Shown here: piece by piece, positions 17,592 through 26,057 of the stretch
How the letters are laid out: each line of letters begins with the position of its first letter
How positions within the stretch are numbered: the stretch's first letter is position 1
Position numbers and translations under genes: made by a program
From: CATQHB01 sp965262595
Lineage (GTDB): Bacteria > Chloroflexota > Dehalococcoidia > Lucifugimonadales > UBA3495
Assembly: GCA_965262595.1 (NCBI GenBank)
Contig: OZ253548.1
Location: forward strand, 2,542,001-2,606,000
Length of the DNA stretch: 64,000 nucleotides
Reading direction: 5' to 3'
Notes under the pieces: generated by a model
The model's input: only the letters and a program-made list of their open reading frames with translations
Told to the model about the DNA's origin: nothing
Databases searched by the model: none

Positions 17592-20180
17592 TCACCAGAC
17601 TATCCGGTTCCAGCAGTTGCCGCCGGAGCAGGTCAGGTTGCGGGTGTGGCGGTTGAGGATTACCGTGGCCCCTTCTCGCACCAAAAGCCAGTAAGGTTCG
17701 CCGGTGATGAAGGTTTTCTGAGTGCTGGCATCGCCGGCGGCCGGGGCAAAGAAAGTCCAGGTCTTGGTATCGTTGTTGAAGCTGAACGACCGGACAAAGT
17801 TGCTGCCCAGGTTCCGCACCGCATCCGCCGCCGCCACGGCATTCCCGGCGGCCACCCCGGAGGGCGAAATAGTCAAACCGGCGGCGGCGGTAATACCCCC
17901 GGCCCGCACCTCTACCGTTTGCAAGCCGGTACCCGACCCGGGGATGAGAAACTTCAGCTCTACCCGGCCTTCCTCGTTGGTTTTGGGCAGCGGCGAAGGG
18001 GTAACCTCGATATCGCCCACCATGACCGAGGTTATCGGCACAAACCGCTTGAAGCCATTGCCGGACAGAGTAACCCCAGTTCCCGGCGGCCCGACGGTTG
18101 GGGACAGGACGATCGCCGCCCCGGGCACGTCGTGGCTGGTCAGGGTTACCACTCGGATGCCGTCGTCGTCCAGGAACTCTACCCGCACCCGGTTGGTGGA
18201 GGGGACGCTCGCGGAGTTGGGTATCACAATCTCCGTCTCGAACCGGCCGCCGGCGTCGGTTTCGGCGGTGGCAAGAGATTCCCGGCCGCCGTGGTCATAG
18301 ACAATTAGCAGGTTAAAACCGGAGCCGTTATCGTTCCTGGCGGGGAAGTGCTTGCCCCGCACCGTTGCCGTGGTTCCGGGCGCGCCCCAGGCGGGAGTAA
18401 TGGTTACCTCGCGGGCCAGGACGGTGACCGGCGCGCTGCCTTCCCGCCCGCTTTGGTCCAACACCCGTATTTGCCGCCTGCCGGAGTTGGTAGTAGCCGC
18501 GTTGAGCGGCAGGTCAACGCTGGCCGACCAGTTGCCGCCGCGGTCCACCCGCACCGCATTGCCGCCGTTGATACGGGACGGGTCGATGGGAACGCCGCCG
18601 ATGCTTATCGTAGCAATTTCGCCCCCGTTCCCGCCCCCGTTCCTATCCGAACCGGCCGACGCCCCGGAGGCGGCGAAGCCGTTGCCGGACAGCCGGATTA
18701 GCTGGTTAGGCACTATCTCCTCCGGGGTGACCCGCACTATCGGGCTGCCGATTATCACCGTGGCGCGGCCCGCGTAGTCCTCCCCGTTATCCTGCCGGGT
18801 GATGACCACCCGCAGCGACTGCAAGCCCGGCCGCGTCCGGTTAGGGACGGTCAGGCTGAAGTTCAGGGAGCCGGACTCGTTCACGACGCCGGAGGGAAAG
18901 TCCGCCGGTACGCCGCCAATGTCCACCGCCTTCAGGCTGCCGGCAAAAAAGTCGCTCAGTTGCACCTGGATCTTCCGGCCCGGAATGACCGGGCGGGAGC
19001 CGATGCTCACCGTTCCTTCCAGCTCCAGAATCTGCACCGGGGTGTCGTCTTCCAGCTCCAGCACCACCGAGGAAGCGTTATTCCGGCCGTCCACCGCATT
19101 AACCAGGTTGCAGTTGACTACCGGCTTCGGCTCTGTAGTTGAATCCGGCCGGGCGTGTATTGTGTCGCAGCCGCTGCCCCGGCCCGGCCTAAAGGGCGGG
19201 CTGCTCACCTTAAAGGTACAGGTGGCGATGTCGTTGCCTTCCACCGTAACCCGGCACAGGTCAATCTCCCCGGTATCCCGCCGGCCGTTGCCGTTGCCGT
19301 CCCTCCAGAACGTCAAGGTCGTATCGTTCTTGAAGCCCCGGCCGATGGCTACAATTTCATCCCCGCGGCGGGCGATTTCGTCGCTCAACTCCACCTGCCG
19401 AGCCACCAGCAGGCCGGGCAGAAAACCCCCTTCCGGCGGCTCCCCTGCTGCTTCTGCCGCCGGACTCTCCCCGAAGGCCTGGCGCACCCCTGGGCTTGGA
19501 TGGGCGGCGGCCAGCGGAGTCGCGTCTTTGGTGGTGTGGATTATCCAGTCGAAGCTCCCGCCCTCGGTGGGGTTGCTCAGCCCCGCCTGCTGGGTGATGG
19601 TCACGGTCACCTGCGCGCCGGCGGCGATGTTCTGCGCTCCGGGGGCGCCCGGGTCCAGGTCGCCGAAGTAAATCGTCAGCACGGTAGGATGCCTGGGGTC
19701 ATCCGCCTCGTCTAGGTCTATCGCAATTGCCCGGCCGGTCCGGTTGGGGACGCCGCCTCCGGTCACCGCATCGGCGCGGATCAGCACACTCAGCGGATTG
19801 ACCGCCCGCGGCGCCCGTATATCGGCGTGCAGCGTCATCACGATGCCGTCGGACACCGAGTCCAGCTCCTCGGCGGTGGTGAACTGCACCACGTACCGGC
19901 TGGGCACTCCCGGTTTAAGGGTGCTGGGCCGCACCGTGGCCCCCGGCGTGGGCCGAACCGTGGCCCCCGGATTGGCAACCGAAGTGGGCGCTTCCTGGGC
20001 CATTGCCGCTCCGGTCACGGCGGCAGCGATCAATACTAACGAAACGATTAGAACGCTCAGGACCATAACGGGCGTAAAGGCGGGAACAACCGGCGGGGCC
20101 ACCGGCCACCGGGCCATTGACCGCCAGGGCGCCGACCGCCGGGCCGCCGAGCCGGGGCGCGGGAGATACCTTGGGGGCAT
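17592..20180 (-). CDS. large exported surface protein with Ig-like (IPT/TIG) repeats and NCWN C-terminal module
   Basis: The product has 862 residues. A long basic N-terminus leads to a hydrophobic export segment (about 38-62, ending AMAQ). Several beta-rich repeats with the pattern P-G-T-x-V-x-(L/G)-x-G-x-(G/H)-F (GTTATVRGKHF, GTGVTLSGNGF) resemble IPT/TIG Ig folds. DGNGNGRRDTGEID looks like a calcium-binding EF-hand/dockerin loop. The last 75 residues carry the shared NFVRSFSFNNDTK...NLTCSGGNCWNRIVW module. Its second half is clearly paralogous to 22004-25294. It is probably a surface-layer or adhesion-type protein; function not shown. Its promoter block is shared with hicB. Confidence 0.85.
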   Translation of the reverse strand: MPPRYLPRPGSAARRSAPWRSMARWPVAPPVVPAFTPVMVLSVLIVSLVLIAAAVTGAAMAQEAPTSVANPGATVRPTPGATVRPSTLKPGVPSRYVVQFTTAEELDSVSDGIVMTLHADIRAPRAVNPLSVLIRADAVTGGGVPNRTGRAIAIDLDEADDPRHPTVLTIYFGDLDPGAPGAQNIAAGAQVTVTITQQAGLSNPTEGGSFDWIIHTTKDATPLAAAHPSPGVRQAFGESPAAEAAGEPPEGGFLPGLLVARQVELSDEIARRGDEIVAIGRGFKNDTTLTFWRDGNGNGRRDTGEIDLCRVTVEGNDIATCTFKVSSPPFRPGRGSGCDTIHARPDSTTEPKPVVNCNLVNAVDGRNNASSVVLELEDDTPVQILELEGTVSIGSRPVIPGRKIQVQLSDFFAGSLKAVDIGGVPADFPSGVVNESGSLNFSLTVPNRTRPGLQSLRVVITRQDNGEDYAGRATVIIGSPIVRVTPEEIVPNQLIRLSGNGFAASGASAGSDRNGGGNGGEIATISIGGVPIDPSRINGGNAVRVDRGGNWSASVDLPLNAATTNSGRRQIRVLDQSGREGSAPVTVLAREVTITPAWGAPGTTATVRGKHFPARNDNGSGFNLLIVYDHGGRESLATAETDAGGRFETEIVIPNSASVPSTNRVRVEFLDDDGIRVVTLTSHDVPGAAIVLSPTVGPPGTGVTLSGNGFKRFVPITSVMVGDIEVTPSPLPKTNEEGRVELKFLIPGSGTGLQTVEVRAGGITAAAGLTISPSGVAAGNAVAAADAVRNLGSNFVRSFSFNNDTKTWTFFAPAAGDASTQKTFITGEPYWLLVREGATVILNRHTRNLTCSGGNCWNRIVW

Positions 20181-20198
20181 TTTCCGTCCTTTTCCGGG

Positions 20199-20279
20199 GT
20201 GTGGGAGTGGGGCTTTGGGAGATGGTGTAGCTATATTCTACCTTGCTCGCCGTTGAATCTTCAATTATTGACCGGTATC
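20199..20279. repeat. promoter-containing direct repeat, copy 1
   Basis: This block of about 80 bp recurs at 20861-20948 with few changes. On the minus strand it contains TTGAAG (20264-20259) and TAGAAT (20240-20235) separated by 18 bp, about 55 bp upstream of the 862-residue protein's start. The two copies place the same promoter before two different genes. Confidence 0.85.
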
Positions 20280-20387
20280 CGGAGAATTGCAAAACTCCCT
20301 TGCGGATGTTGCGTTATAGGGCTTTCCTGGTGTTTGCCTGGAGGCGGTCTGCCCGGCGGGCGCTGCGGGGTGGAGCGCGGAGGGGGC

Positions 20388-20597
20388 CTATGCCTGGTCG
20401 AAGTCTGACCGGGAGATTCCCGGGTTGCTGCGGATTCGGTGAAGGGTTCCGGTAGCCAGGTCACGGTCCCCGTGCCTGGGGATCGGCGTCCGCCTTCCGT
20501 TTGTTGGATTGAGCCACATTTCGTGGGATCCCCGGCCTGGCCGCTGGAATGGGCAGCCCAGGCTTTCCAGCTTTCGCCGCAGTTCTCCATAGGTCAA
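20388..20597 (-). CDS. hicA: HicA-type mRNA interferase toxin
   Basis: The product is a 69-residue HicA. It reads (L)TYGELRRKLESLGC then GRGSHEMW, the GSHxxW element carrying the catalytic His of this double-stranded-RNA-binding-fold RNase. The best start is a TTG at 20597 whose last two bases are the first two of the hicB stop (TTGA overlap). A longer open frame upstream only reads hicB out of frame. Antitoxin-first order (hicB-hicA) is the less usual arrangement. Confidence 0.8.
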   Translation of the reverse strand: MTYGELRRKLESLGCPFQRPGRGSHEMWLNPTNGRRTPIPRHGDRDLATGTLHRIRSNPGISRSDFDQA

Positions 20598-20839
20598 GCG
20601 GTTACCGTCAGGCTGCCCTTGTCGCTGCTGGGTGAAATCAGCTCCTGGGGAAGCGGTTCTCCGTTCTCCCGGCGGAGCTCGATCAGCATACGGGCCACGT
20701 CCATAAGCTCTTGCAGGGTCTCCGCTGGGGTCTTTCCCCAAGCCATGCAGCCCTGCAGGGCCGGGACCTCCGCCACGTACATCCAGCCTTCGCTCTCTTC
20801 AGGTTCGTGAAGAATGTAGTCTAGCTGATAGATGTCCAT
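20594..20839 (-). CDS. hicB: HicB-type antitoxin
   Basis: This 81-residue HicB-family protein (YILHEPEESEGWMYVAEVPALQGCMAWGKTPAETLQELMDVARMLIE) has the partial RNase-H-like fold that blocks HicA. It lacks a visible C-terminal ribbon-helix-helix or HTH DNA-binding part, so autoregulation as in longer HicB proteins may be absent. GGAGGAG precedes the ATG by a few bases. Its promoter region is a near copy of the one upstream of the 862-residue surface protein. Confidence 0.88.
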   Translation of the reverse strand: MDIYQLDYILHEPEESEGWMYVAEVPALQGCMAWGKTPAETLQELMDVARMLIELRRENGEPLPQELISPSSDKGSLTVTA

Positions 20840-20860
20840 TTCTTCTCCTCCGGTTCCGGC

Positions 20861-20948
20861 GTGTGGGAGTGGGGCATTGGGCTTTGGGAATTGCTGTAGC
20901 TATATTCTACCTTGCTCGCCGTTGAATCTTCAATCGTTGACCGATATC
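20861..20948. repeat. promoter-containing direct repeat, copy 2
   Basis: Copy of 20199-20279 upstream of hicB. TTGAAG (20933-20928) and TAGAAT (20909-20904) on the minus strand keep the same 18-bp spacing, giving a leader of about 60 nt for hicBA. Confidence 0.85.
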
Positions 20949-21067
20949 GGGGCGGGTTCCCGATTGTCCCGGGGAAACCGCCGGTGGTGAGCCGTCCTTA
21001 AGACGGTGGGGGCGGGCGAGATGCGGATCGGGGGGGAGGCCGGGGCGGGAAGACAACAACGGGGCGC

Positions 21068-21097
21068 AAAAAGCCCCTCCCCGGAGAGGGGAGGGGC
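21068..21097 (-). terminator. intrinsic terminator of the collagen-like gene
   Basis: On the minus strand a 10-bp perfect stem (GCCCCTCCCC with GGGGAGGGGC, 5-nt loop) is followed at once by five T. It lies about 85 bp past the stop of the collagen-like gene. Confidence 0.85.
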
Positions 21098-21100
21098 GGG

Positions 21101-21161
21101 TTGCCTTGGTTGCCTTGGTTGCCTTGGTTACTTGGTTACCAGGTTACTTGGTTGGTTGCTT
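21101..21161. repeat. TTGCCTTGG tandem repeat
   Basis: Three exact 9-bp units and several degenerate TTACTTGG-type units lie between the collagen-like gene stop and its terminator, so they would form the transcript's 3' untranslated part. Confidence 0.85.
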
Positions 21162-21180
21162 GATTACCGCGGGGTTATCG

Positions 21181-21867
21181 TTACCGCCGCATTACCATCG
21201 GCAGGGCTACTGCTGCGATTACTGCCACTATGGCGATGATGATGGCGACGATGGCCAGACTGCTGCTGGCGGTTGCGCCGGCGGCTCCGGCAGGACCGGC
21301 GGGGCCGGCAGGACCGGCTCCCCCGTCATTGCCAGCAGCTCCGGCAGCGCCGGCCGAACCGGCGGAACCGGCTTCACCCTCGGGGCCGATGGGACCGCGC
21401 GCTCCGTCAGGTCCGGCGGCGCCGGTGGCTCCGGCAGGACCGGCAGGACCTTGGGCGCCGCGGGCTCCGGCAGCGCCGGCGGCTCCGGCAGGACCGGCGG
21501 GACCGGCAGCGCCGGGGGGAGCCGACTGCGAGGTGGCGGTCAGGTCAAACCCGGTTTCCAGTCCGCCAAATTCCCATGCCGGATGGGACTGGGCGGTGTT
21601 CACATTGTCGATCTTGAAGGTTATCCGGCCGGAGGCGCGGTTGACCTTGATTCTGAATTTTCCTCCGGCTTCTACCGTGGTTGAGCCGATTGGCGTATCG
21701 CCGTCCCAGGCGGTAATCGGCGCCCCGGTGGTTGCGGTCAACCCGTTTACTATAGCCGTGCCAATGAATACGTGGGGAGCATCGTTCTGCGCCAAAACCG
21801 ACATCGGTAAGGCAGCGACCAGCGCCACTATCGTTAGCAGGGCCAGGATTCTAGTGACTTTTGCCAT
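21181..21867 (-). CDS. exported, membrane-anchored collagen-like protein
   Basis: The product has 228 residues. A signal peptide (1-25, ..SVLAQ) is followed by the same N-terminal module as in 15341-15937 (FIGTAIVNGL..PITAWDGDTPIGSTTV..GRITFKIDN). Next come about 80 residues of Gly-X-Y triplets (GPAGPAGAAGAAGARGAQG...), a collagen-like triple-helix sequence, and a final membrane span (LAIVAIIIAIVAVIAAVALP) with a short MRR tail. The stalk would present the N-terminal module away from the membrane. AGGAGG precedes the ATG. A terminator follows at 21068-21097. Confidence 0.88.
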   Translation of the reverse strand: MAKVTRILALLTIVALVAALPMSVLAQNDAPHVFIGTAIVNGLTATTGAPITAWDGDTPIGSTTVEAGGKFRIKVNRASGRITFKIDNVNTAQSHPAWEFGGLETGFDLTATSQSAPPGAAGPAGPAGAAGAAGARGAQGPAGPAGATGAAGPDGARGPIGPEGEAGSAGSAGAAGAAGNDGGAGPAGPAGPAGAAGATASSSLAIVAIIIAIVAVIAAVALPMVMRR

Positions 21868-22003
21868 TGATTCCTCCTATTCGTATAGGGTTTAAGGTGG
21901 GCTTGCGCCCGGCTCCCCCTTGACCCTTGCCGGGCGTTGGAGCACAACCGGACGCAATCCCGTTTCGATTCCTGGTCTGTCTTGTTCCTGGTCTTGTCTT
22001 ACC

Positions 22004-25000
22004 TTACCAGACTATCTGGTTCCAGCAGTTGTCACTTGCACAGGTCAGGTTACGAGTCTTGCCGTTCAGGATTACTTCCTGGGACTCCCTGATCAGAATC
22101 AAGTAGGACTCGCCGGTAATGAAGCTGGTCAGGTCACTGTCAGCCGGCGCCTCCGGCGAATAGATGGTCCAGCTCTTGGTATCGTTGTTGAAGTTGAAGG
22201 CCCGGACGAAGTTTTCCTCCAGGTTCATTATCGCCTCGGCCGATGCCTTGATGTCACCGGCGGAGACGCCGGAGGGACGGACCGTGAAGCCCAGGCTGGC
22301 GGTAGTTCCGCTTACCTTCACCTCGACAGTCTGGATTCCGTTGTCCAGGCCGGGGATGGTGATCTCGAAGCTCAGCATCCCCTGGCCGTCGGTGGACGGG
22401 TTCGGCGAAGGCGTTACCTCAATGTTGCCCACCTTCACGCTCTGCACCGGCACGAAGGCTTTGAACCCTTCGCCCGATATGGTTACCTTGGAACCGGACG
22501 AACCGCTGTCCGCGGAGAGGCTGATCGCCCCTTCCGGCACATCGTGGGTCACCGTGGTTACTACCTTAACGTTGTTGGAGTCGTCGAACTCCACCTTTAC
22601 CGTGTTGGTGGAGGGGATGCCCGCCGTGGTGGGAATCCGCAACGGCGTCTCGAACGCACCGCTGGCGTCAGGAACCGCAGTTACCGTTGCCTGCTTGCCG
22701 TTGCCAGCATCGTAGATGATGACCACGTTGAAGCTGTCGCCATCGTCATTCTTGCTGGGGAAGTACTTGCCGCGGACTACCGCCTGGGTACCGACCCGTC
22801 CGGTGGTCGGGGTAATAGTTACCTCCCGGCCCGGGATGGTGATATCCACCGTGCCGGTGCGACCCTTGGAGTCGGTTACCCGGATGGTGCGCTTGCCCGA
22901 GGCAGTGGTCGCGCTGGTCAAGGGCAGGTCCACCGCGGCAGACCAGTTCCCGCCGTTGTCCACGTTCACGTCGTCGTTGCCGTTAATGCGCGCCCAAGCG
23001 ATTGGGTCGCCGCCGATGGTTATCGCCGCATTGCCACAGTCGTCGCAGTCCCCAATCTTCGCCCCGGCGAAGAAGCCGGAGCCGACCAGGCTGACCCGCT
23101 GGTTGGCTACCACCATGCGGGGAGTCGGCGTAATCACCGGCCCGCTGATGTCCACGGTGACGTTGTCTTTGGCCCCGTCGGTGGTGTGAACCCGCAATTC
23201 CTGCTTGCCAGGCTCCGCCCAGTTGGGAATGACCACCGAGATGTTCACGTTGCCGCTGCCGTCGGTGCTGCCCGGGCAGGTAATGGCAATGCCGGAGTCG
23301 GTCACCGCCGTGCCGCCACAGATGTCACGGCGCGAGAGTTCTACATGGTCCACCCCAACTCCGGGGGTGAAGTCGGCCAACTGTACCAGCATTACCTCGC
23401 CGGGACTGCCGCCATTGGGCGTGGCCAAGATGGACGGCTCCAGCAGGAACCGCTGGTCGTTGTCGCCATTCTTATACGCGGGGTTGCCCCGGCCATCTAC
23501 CCCGTTTACGTAGTTGGATTTACCGCCGCCTACGAAGGGCGGGTTGGTGACCTCGAACTCGCAACTGGCTACGTCTTGGCCGTCCGCGACGGCGGAGCAC
23601 AGCCGTTCCTCGTTAGCGTCCTTTGAGCCATTGGGAGCCACCAGCGTCATTACGAGCGGCGTGCTGTTATTCCCATCGTGGTTCCACGGCACCTTATTGT
23701 CGGTATCCGGCAGAGGAAGCATGTGCGAACCACGCTTCGGATCAGCCATGACCGCGGTTTCGTAGTCTGCCTTGTACATGTACCTCAGCCGCACCATATC
23801 ATCGCTCATGTCGGTACCTTTGTGCCACATCACCGGAGTCATTTCGTCCCGCCAGAAGGTAACGGTGGTGCCGTTCTTGTAGCCCTTGCCGGTCACGGTG
23901 AGCGTATCGCCGCGGCCGCCCTTATCTTCGTCCAGGCCGACCACGCGGGGGACAAATAGCCCTTCGACATCTTCGAACTTGTTAGTGCCGAACTCCACTT
24001 GGGCCTCGTAAGACTTGGACTCAGTGGGGTTGGATATGCCGGCGGTGGTCCGGATAACCACGGTTATCTTGTGACCCTTGCCGCCGAGTAGGTATACGCC
24101 ACTCCGGCTTGAGTCGATTCCGGCGGTATCCTCGGTAATGTCGCCCATGGAGAGCAACAGCTTCTCACCGCTGATCGCCACGTCCTCCGGCGTGAAGGTG
24201 AAGTGCATTTTTGTATCGTCGTCGTCGCCGCTGTTCGTGGTAACGGCCACCGACGAGGTTCCGATGCTGGAGGGGAAACCGAAGTCTTCCAGCTCAATTA
24301 CCATGTCGTGAATCAGGGTGTTGGTCTCTGTTTCCAGGGGGAGGGTAAACTCGTAGCGAGTAACCTTCCCGGGCGTTTTGCTGGTCGCCTCAAACTTCAG
24401 ACCTTCGCCCGACATGGAGGAACCGCTGTCAGCGCCACCCACATCCACGAAGAAACTCTGAGTTCCTCCTGCCGGTACGGTCTTGACAGTGACTCTAGCA
24501 AGATTGCCTTTCTCGGCACTATCAGTTGCTCGCAGATATATCATACCGTCCGTACTGTTGTCAGTGTTGTCACTAATGCTAGTTCCACCCTTATCCACTC
24601 GTTCAACACCAATGTCATCACCCGGTATAACATCGGTAATCACAACTGAATATGCCGTAATTTCAGCTTCGTCGGTTGGTCCACGCCCGTCCATGAAGTA
24701 ACCAGACACATTCAAGGAGATCGCTTTACCCGGACCTTGCGTGGTGGTTTCAGTATCAGTATCTATGTCTGCCGGACCCAATGGGACCATGCGATCTTCG
24801 ATCTCGTCAACTTCATCCGGCATAGTAGAGGGGTCTAGGTCAACGTCAAGTCGCAACCTTTTGTTATCGCCCTCTTTCAACTTAAGGGTAACGTATATCC
24901 GTCCATCAATTGCGTCGGCAGCAGTGGCCGCTGCCCCGGCAGTCCATGCTAACCTTATTGAGCCAAAAAGCTCCGTATTAGCTACTACCGAAGCGGCAAC

Positions 25001-25294
25001 TCCATCTATCAACCCTAGAGGTTCAACGGTGGTTGCAGTGTCAACCAATGATTCAAAGTTGGCTCCACCATCGGGGATTAAATCCGTTATATCTACCAAC
25101 ACGGATTCGCCCGCATAGGTCATGACTGTCTTATCCACCTGCGGGCTAAACGTCCGCTCCGTCAACTCGGCATCGGCCGGTTGGCCAACCGCAGCAAAGG
25201 CTGGGTTGGTCAGGCTAAGCGCGCCGAAGACGGCGACCATAGCCAGGGCCACCACCACGGCCAAGCCAATTAATGGGGTTAATCCTTTTACCAT
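22004..25294 (-). CDS. large S-layer-like exported protein with NCWN C-terminal module
   Basis: The product has about 1096 residues from the ATG at 25294 (AAGGAGAAG upstream), after which MVKGLTPLIGLAVVVALAMVAV forms the signal peptide, ending near AFA. The chain is acidic, Thr/Asp/Gly-rich and beta-rich, with IPT/TIG-like repeats (GRGDTLTVTGKGYKNG, GTQAVVRGKYF, GSKVTISGEGF). It closes with NFVRAFNFNNDTK...NLTCASDNCWNQIVW. From about residue 780 on it is a paralogue of the protein at 17592-20180. Size, composition and export signal suit a surface-layer protein, but this is inferred. An in-frame upstream ATG at 25333 lacks a ribosome site. Confidence 0.85.
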   Translation of the reverse strand: MVKGLTPLIGLAVVVALAMVAVFGALSLTNPAFAAVGQPADAELTERTFSPQVDKTVMTYAGESVLVDITDLIPDGGANFESLVDTATTVEPLGLIDGVAASVVANTELFGSIRLAWTAGAAATAADAIDGRIYVTLKLKEGDNKRLRLDVDLDPSTMPDEVDEIEDRMVPLGPADIDTDTETTTQGPGKAISLNVSGYFMDGRGPTDEAEITAYSVVITDVIPGDDIGVERVDKGGTSISDNTDNSTDGMIYLRATDSAEKGNLARVTVKTVPAGGTQSFFVDVGGADSGSSMSGEGLKFEATSKTPGKVTRYEFTLPLETETNTLIHDMVIELEDFGFPSSIGTSSVAVTTNSGDDDDTKMHFTFTPEDVAISGEKLLLSMGDITEDTAGIDSSRSGVYLLGGKGHKITVVIRTTAGISNPTESKSYEAQVEFGTNKFEDVEGLFVPRVVGLDEDKGGRGDTLTVTGKGYKNGTTVTFWRDEMTPVMWHKGTDMSDDMVRLRYMYKADYETAVMADPKRGSHMLPLPDTDNKVPWNHDGNNSTPLVMTLVAPNGSKDANEERLCSAVADGQDVASCEFEVTNPPFVGGGKSNYVNGVDGRGNPAYKNGDNDQRFLLEPSILATPNGGSPGEVMLVQLADFTPGVGVDHVELSRRDICGGTAVTDSGIAITCPGSTDGSGNVNISVVIPNWAEPGKQELRVHTTDGAKDNVTVDISGPVITPTPRMVVANQRVSLVGSGFFAGAKIGDCDDCGNAAITIGGDPIAWARINGNDDVNVDNGGNWSAAVDLPLTSATTASGKRTIRVTDSKGRTGTVDITIPGREVTITPTTGRVGTQAVVRGKYFPSKNDDGDSFNVVIIYDAGNGKQATVTAVPDASGAFETPLRIPTTAGIPSTNTVKVEFDDSNNVKVVTTVTHDVPEGAISLSADSGSSGSKVTISGEGFKAFVPVQSVKVGNIEVTPSPNPSTDGQGMLSFEITIPGLDNGIQTVEVKVSGTTASLGFTVRPSGVSAGDIKASAEAIMNLEENFVRAFNFNNDTKSWTIYSPEAPADSDLTSFITGESYLILIRESQEVILNGKTRNLTCASDNCWNQIVW

Positions 25295-26057
25295 AAAAAA
25301 CTTCTCCTTATATATGGGATTTACCAGGGTCACTATAACCGCCCAAGTGTTACGGCAGTATTACCGGAGGGGGCGGCTTGCTCCCGTATTTCCCGCCGCC
25401 GGTTCCGCTTCCGCGAAGTGGGGGTACGGAGCATTTTGGTACTACCGAGGGGTTCAAGGGGTTCGAGGGGTCTAAACGGTGAGAGATAATAATAAGACCG
25501 GCCATAACAACTCCACCCATCCTTCCAAACTACCCAACCATCAGGGGCTGCCGGCAAAGAACCACCGGAGGTATAACCAACGGTACTAGTTTTAACACCG
25601 GGGTCAAAGGCTTGTCAAGGTATAAAAAGGGCCGTAAAAGGAGGGTTTGGGCCGTTTTAGGTTCGTCCGTTTCTGTGGCTTTTGCCGGAATGACGGTATA
25701 GGGGCGCAGGCCGGAACCCGGAGGGCAAGGATTCCTGGATTCCGGCTTTCGCCGGAATGACGGTATAGGGGCGCAGGCCGGAACCCGGAGGGCAAGGATT
25801 CCTGGATTCCGGCTTTCGCCGGAATGACGGTATAGGGGCGCAGGCCGGAACCCGGAGGGCAAGGATTCCTGGATTCCGGCTTTCGCCGGAATGACGGTAT
25901 AGGGGCGCAGGCCGGAACCCGGAGGGCAAGGATTCCTGGATTCCGGCTTTCGCCGGAATGACGGTATAGGGGCGCAGGCGGCTCATCACATCTGAACGGT
26001 TACCCCTCCGTCCGTAGGGGCGGGCCGATGTGCCTGCGCTGGTTATCCGGGGCCGGT
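25295..26057. other. intergenic region with 67-bp tandem repeats
   Basis: About 760 bp without a credible gene. Open frames in it translate only the 67-bp repeat. It holds the array at 25684-25978 and, at 26014-26042, a GTAGGGGCGGGCC...TGCCTGCGCTGG element similar to one at 29242-29270. Confidence 0.75.
25684..25978. repeat. 67-bp tandem repeat, four full copies plus a partial one
   Basis: Copies begin at 25684, 25751, 25818, 25885 and 25952 and are almost identical. Each contains the palindrome ATTCCGGCTTTCGCCGGAAT, a dispersed-repeat core I know from other bacteria, plus GACGGTATAGGGGCGCAGG. There are no unique spacers, so this is not CRISPR. Confidence 0.97.

Noticed and set aside
25684..25978. 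Possible CRISPR array
   Set aside because: Copies are head to tail without unique spacers, and no cas gene is present.
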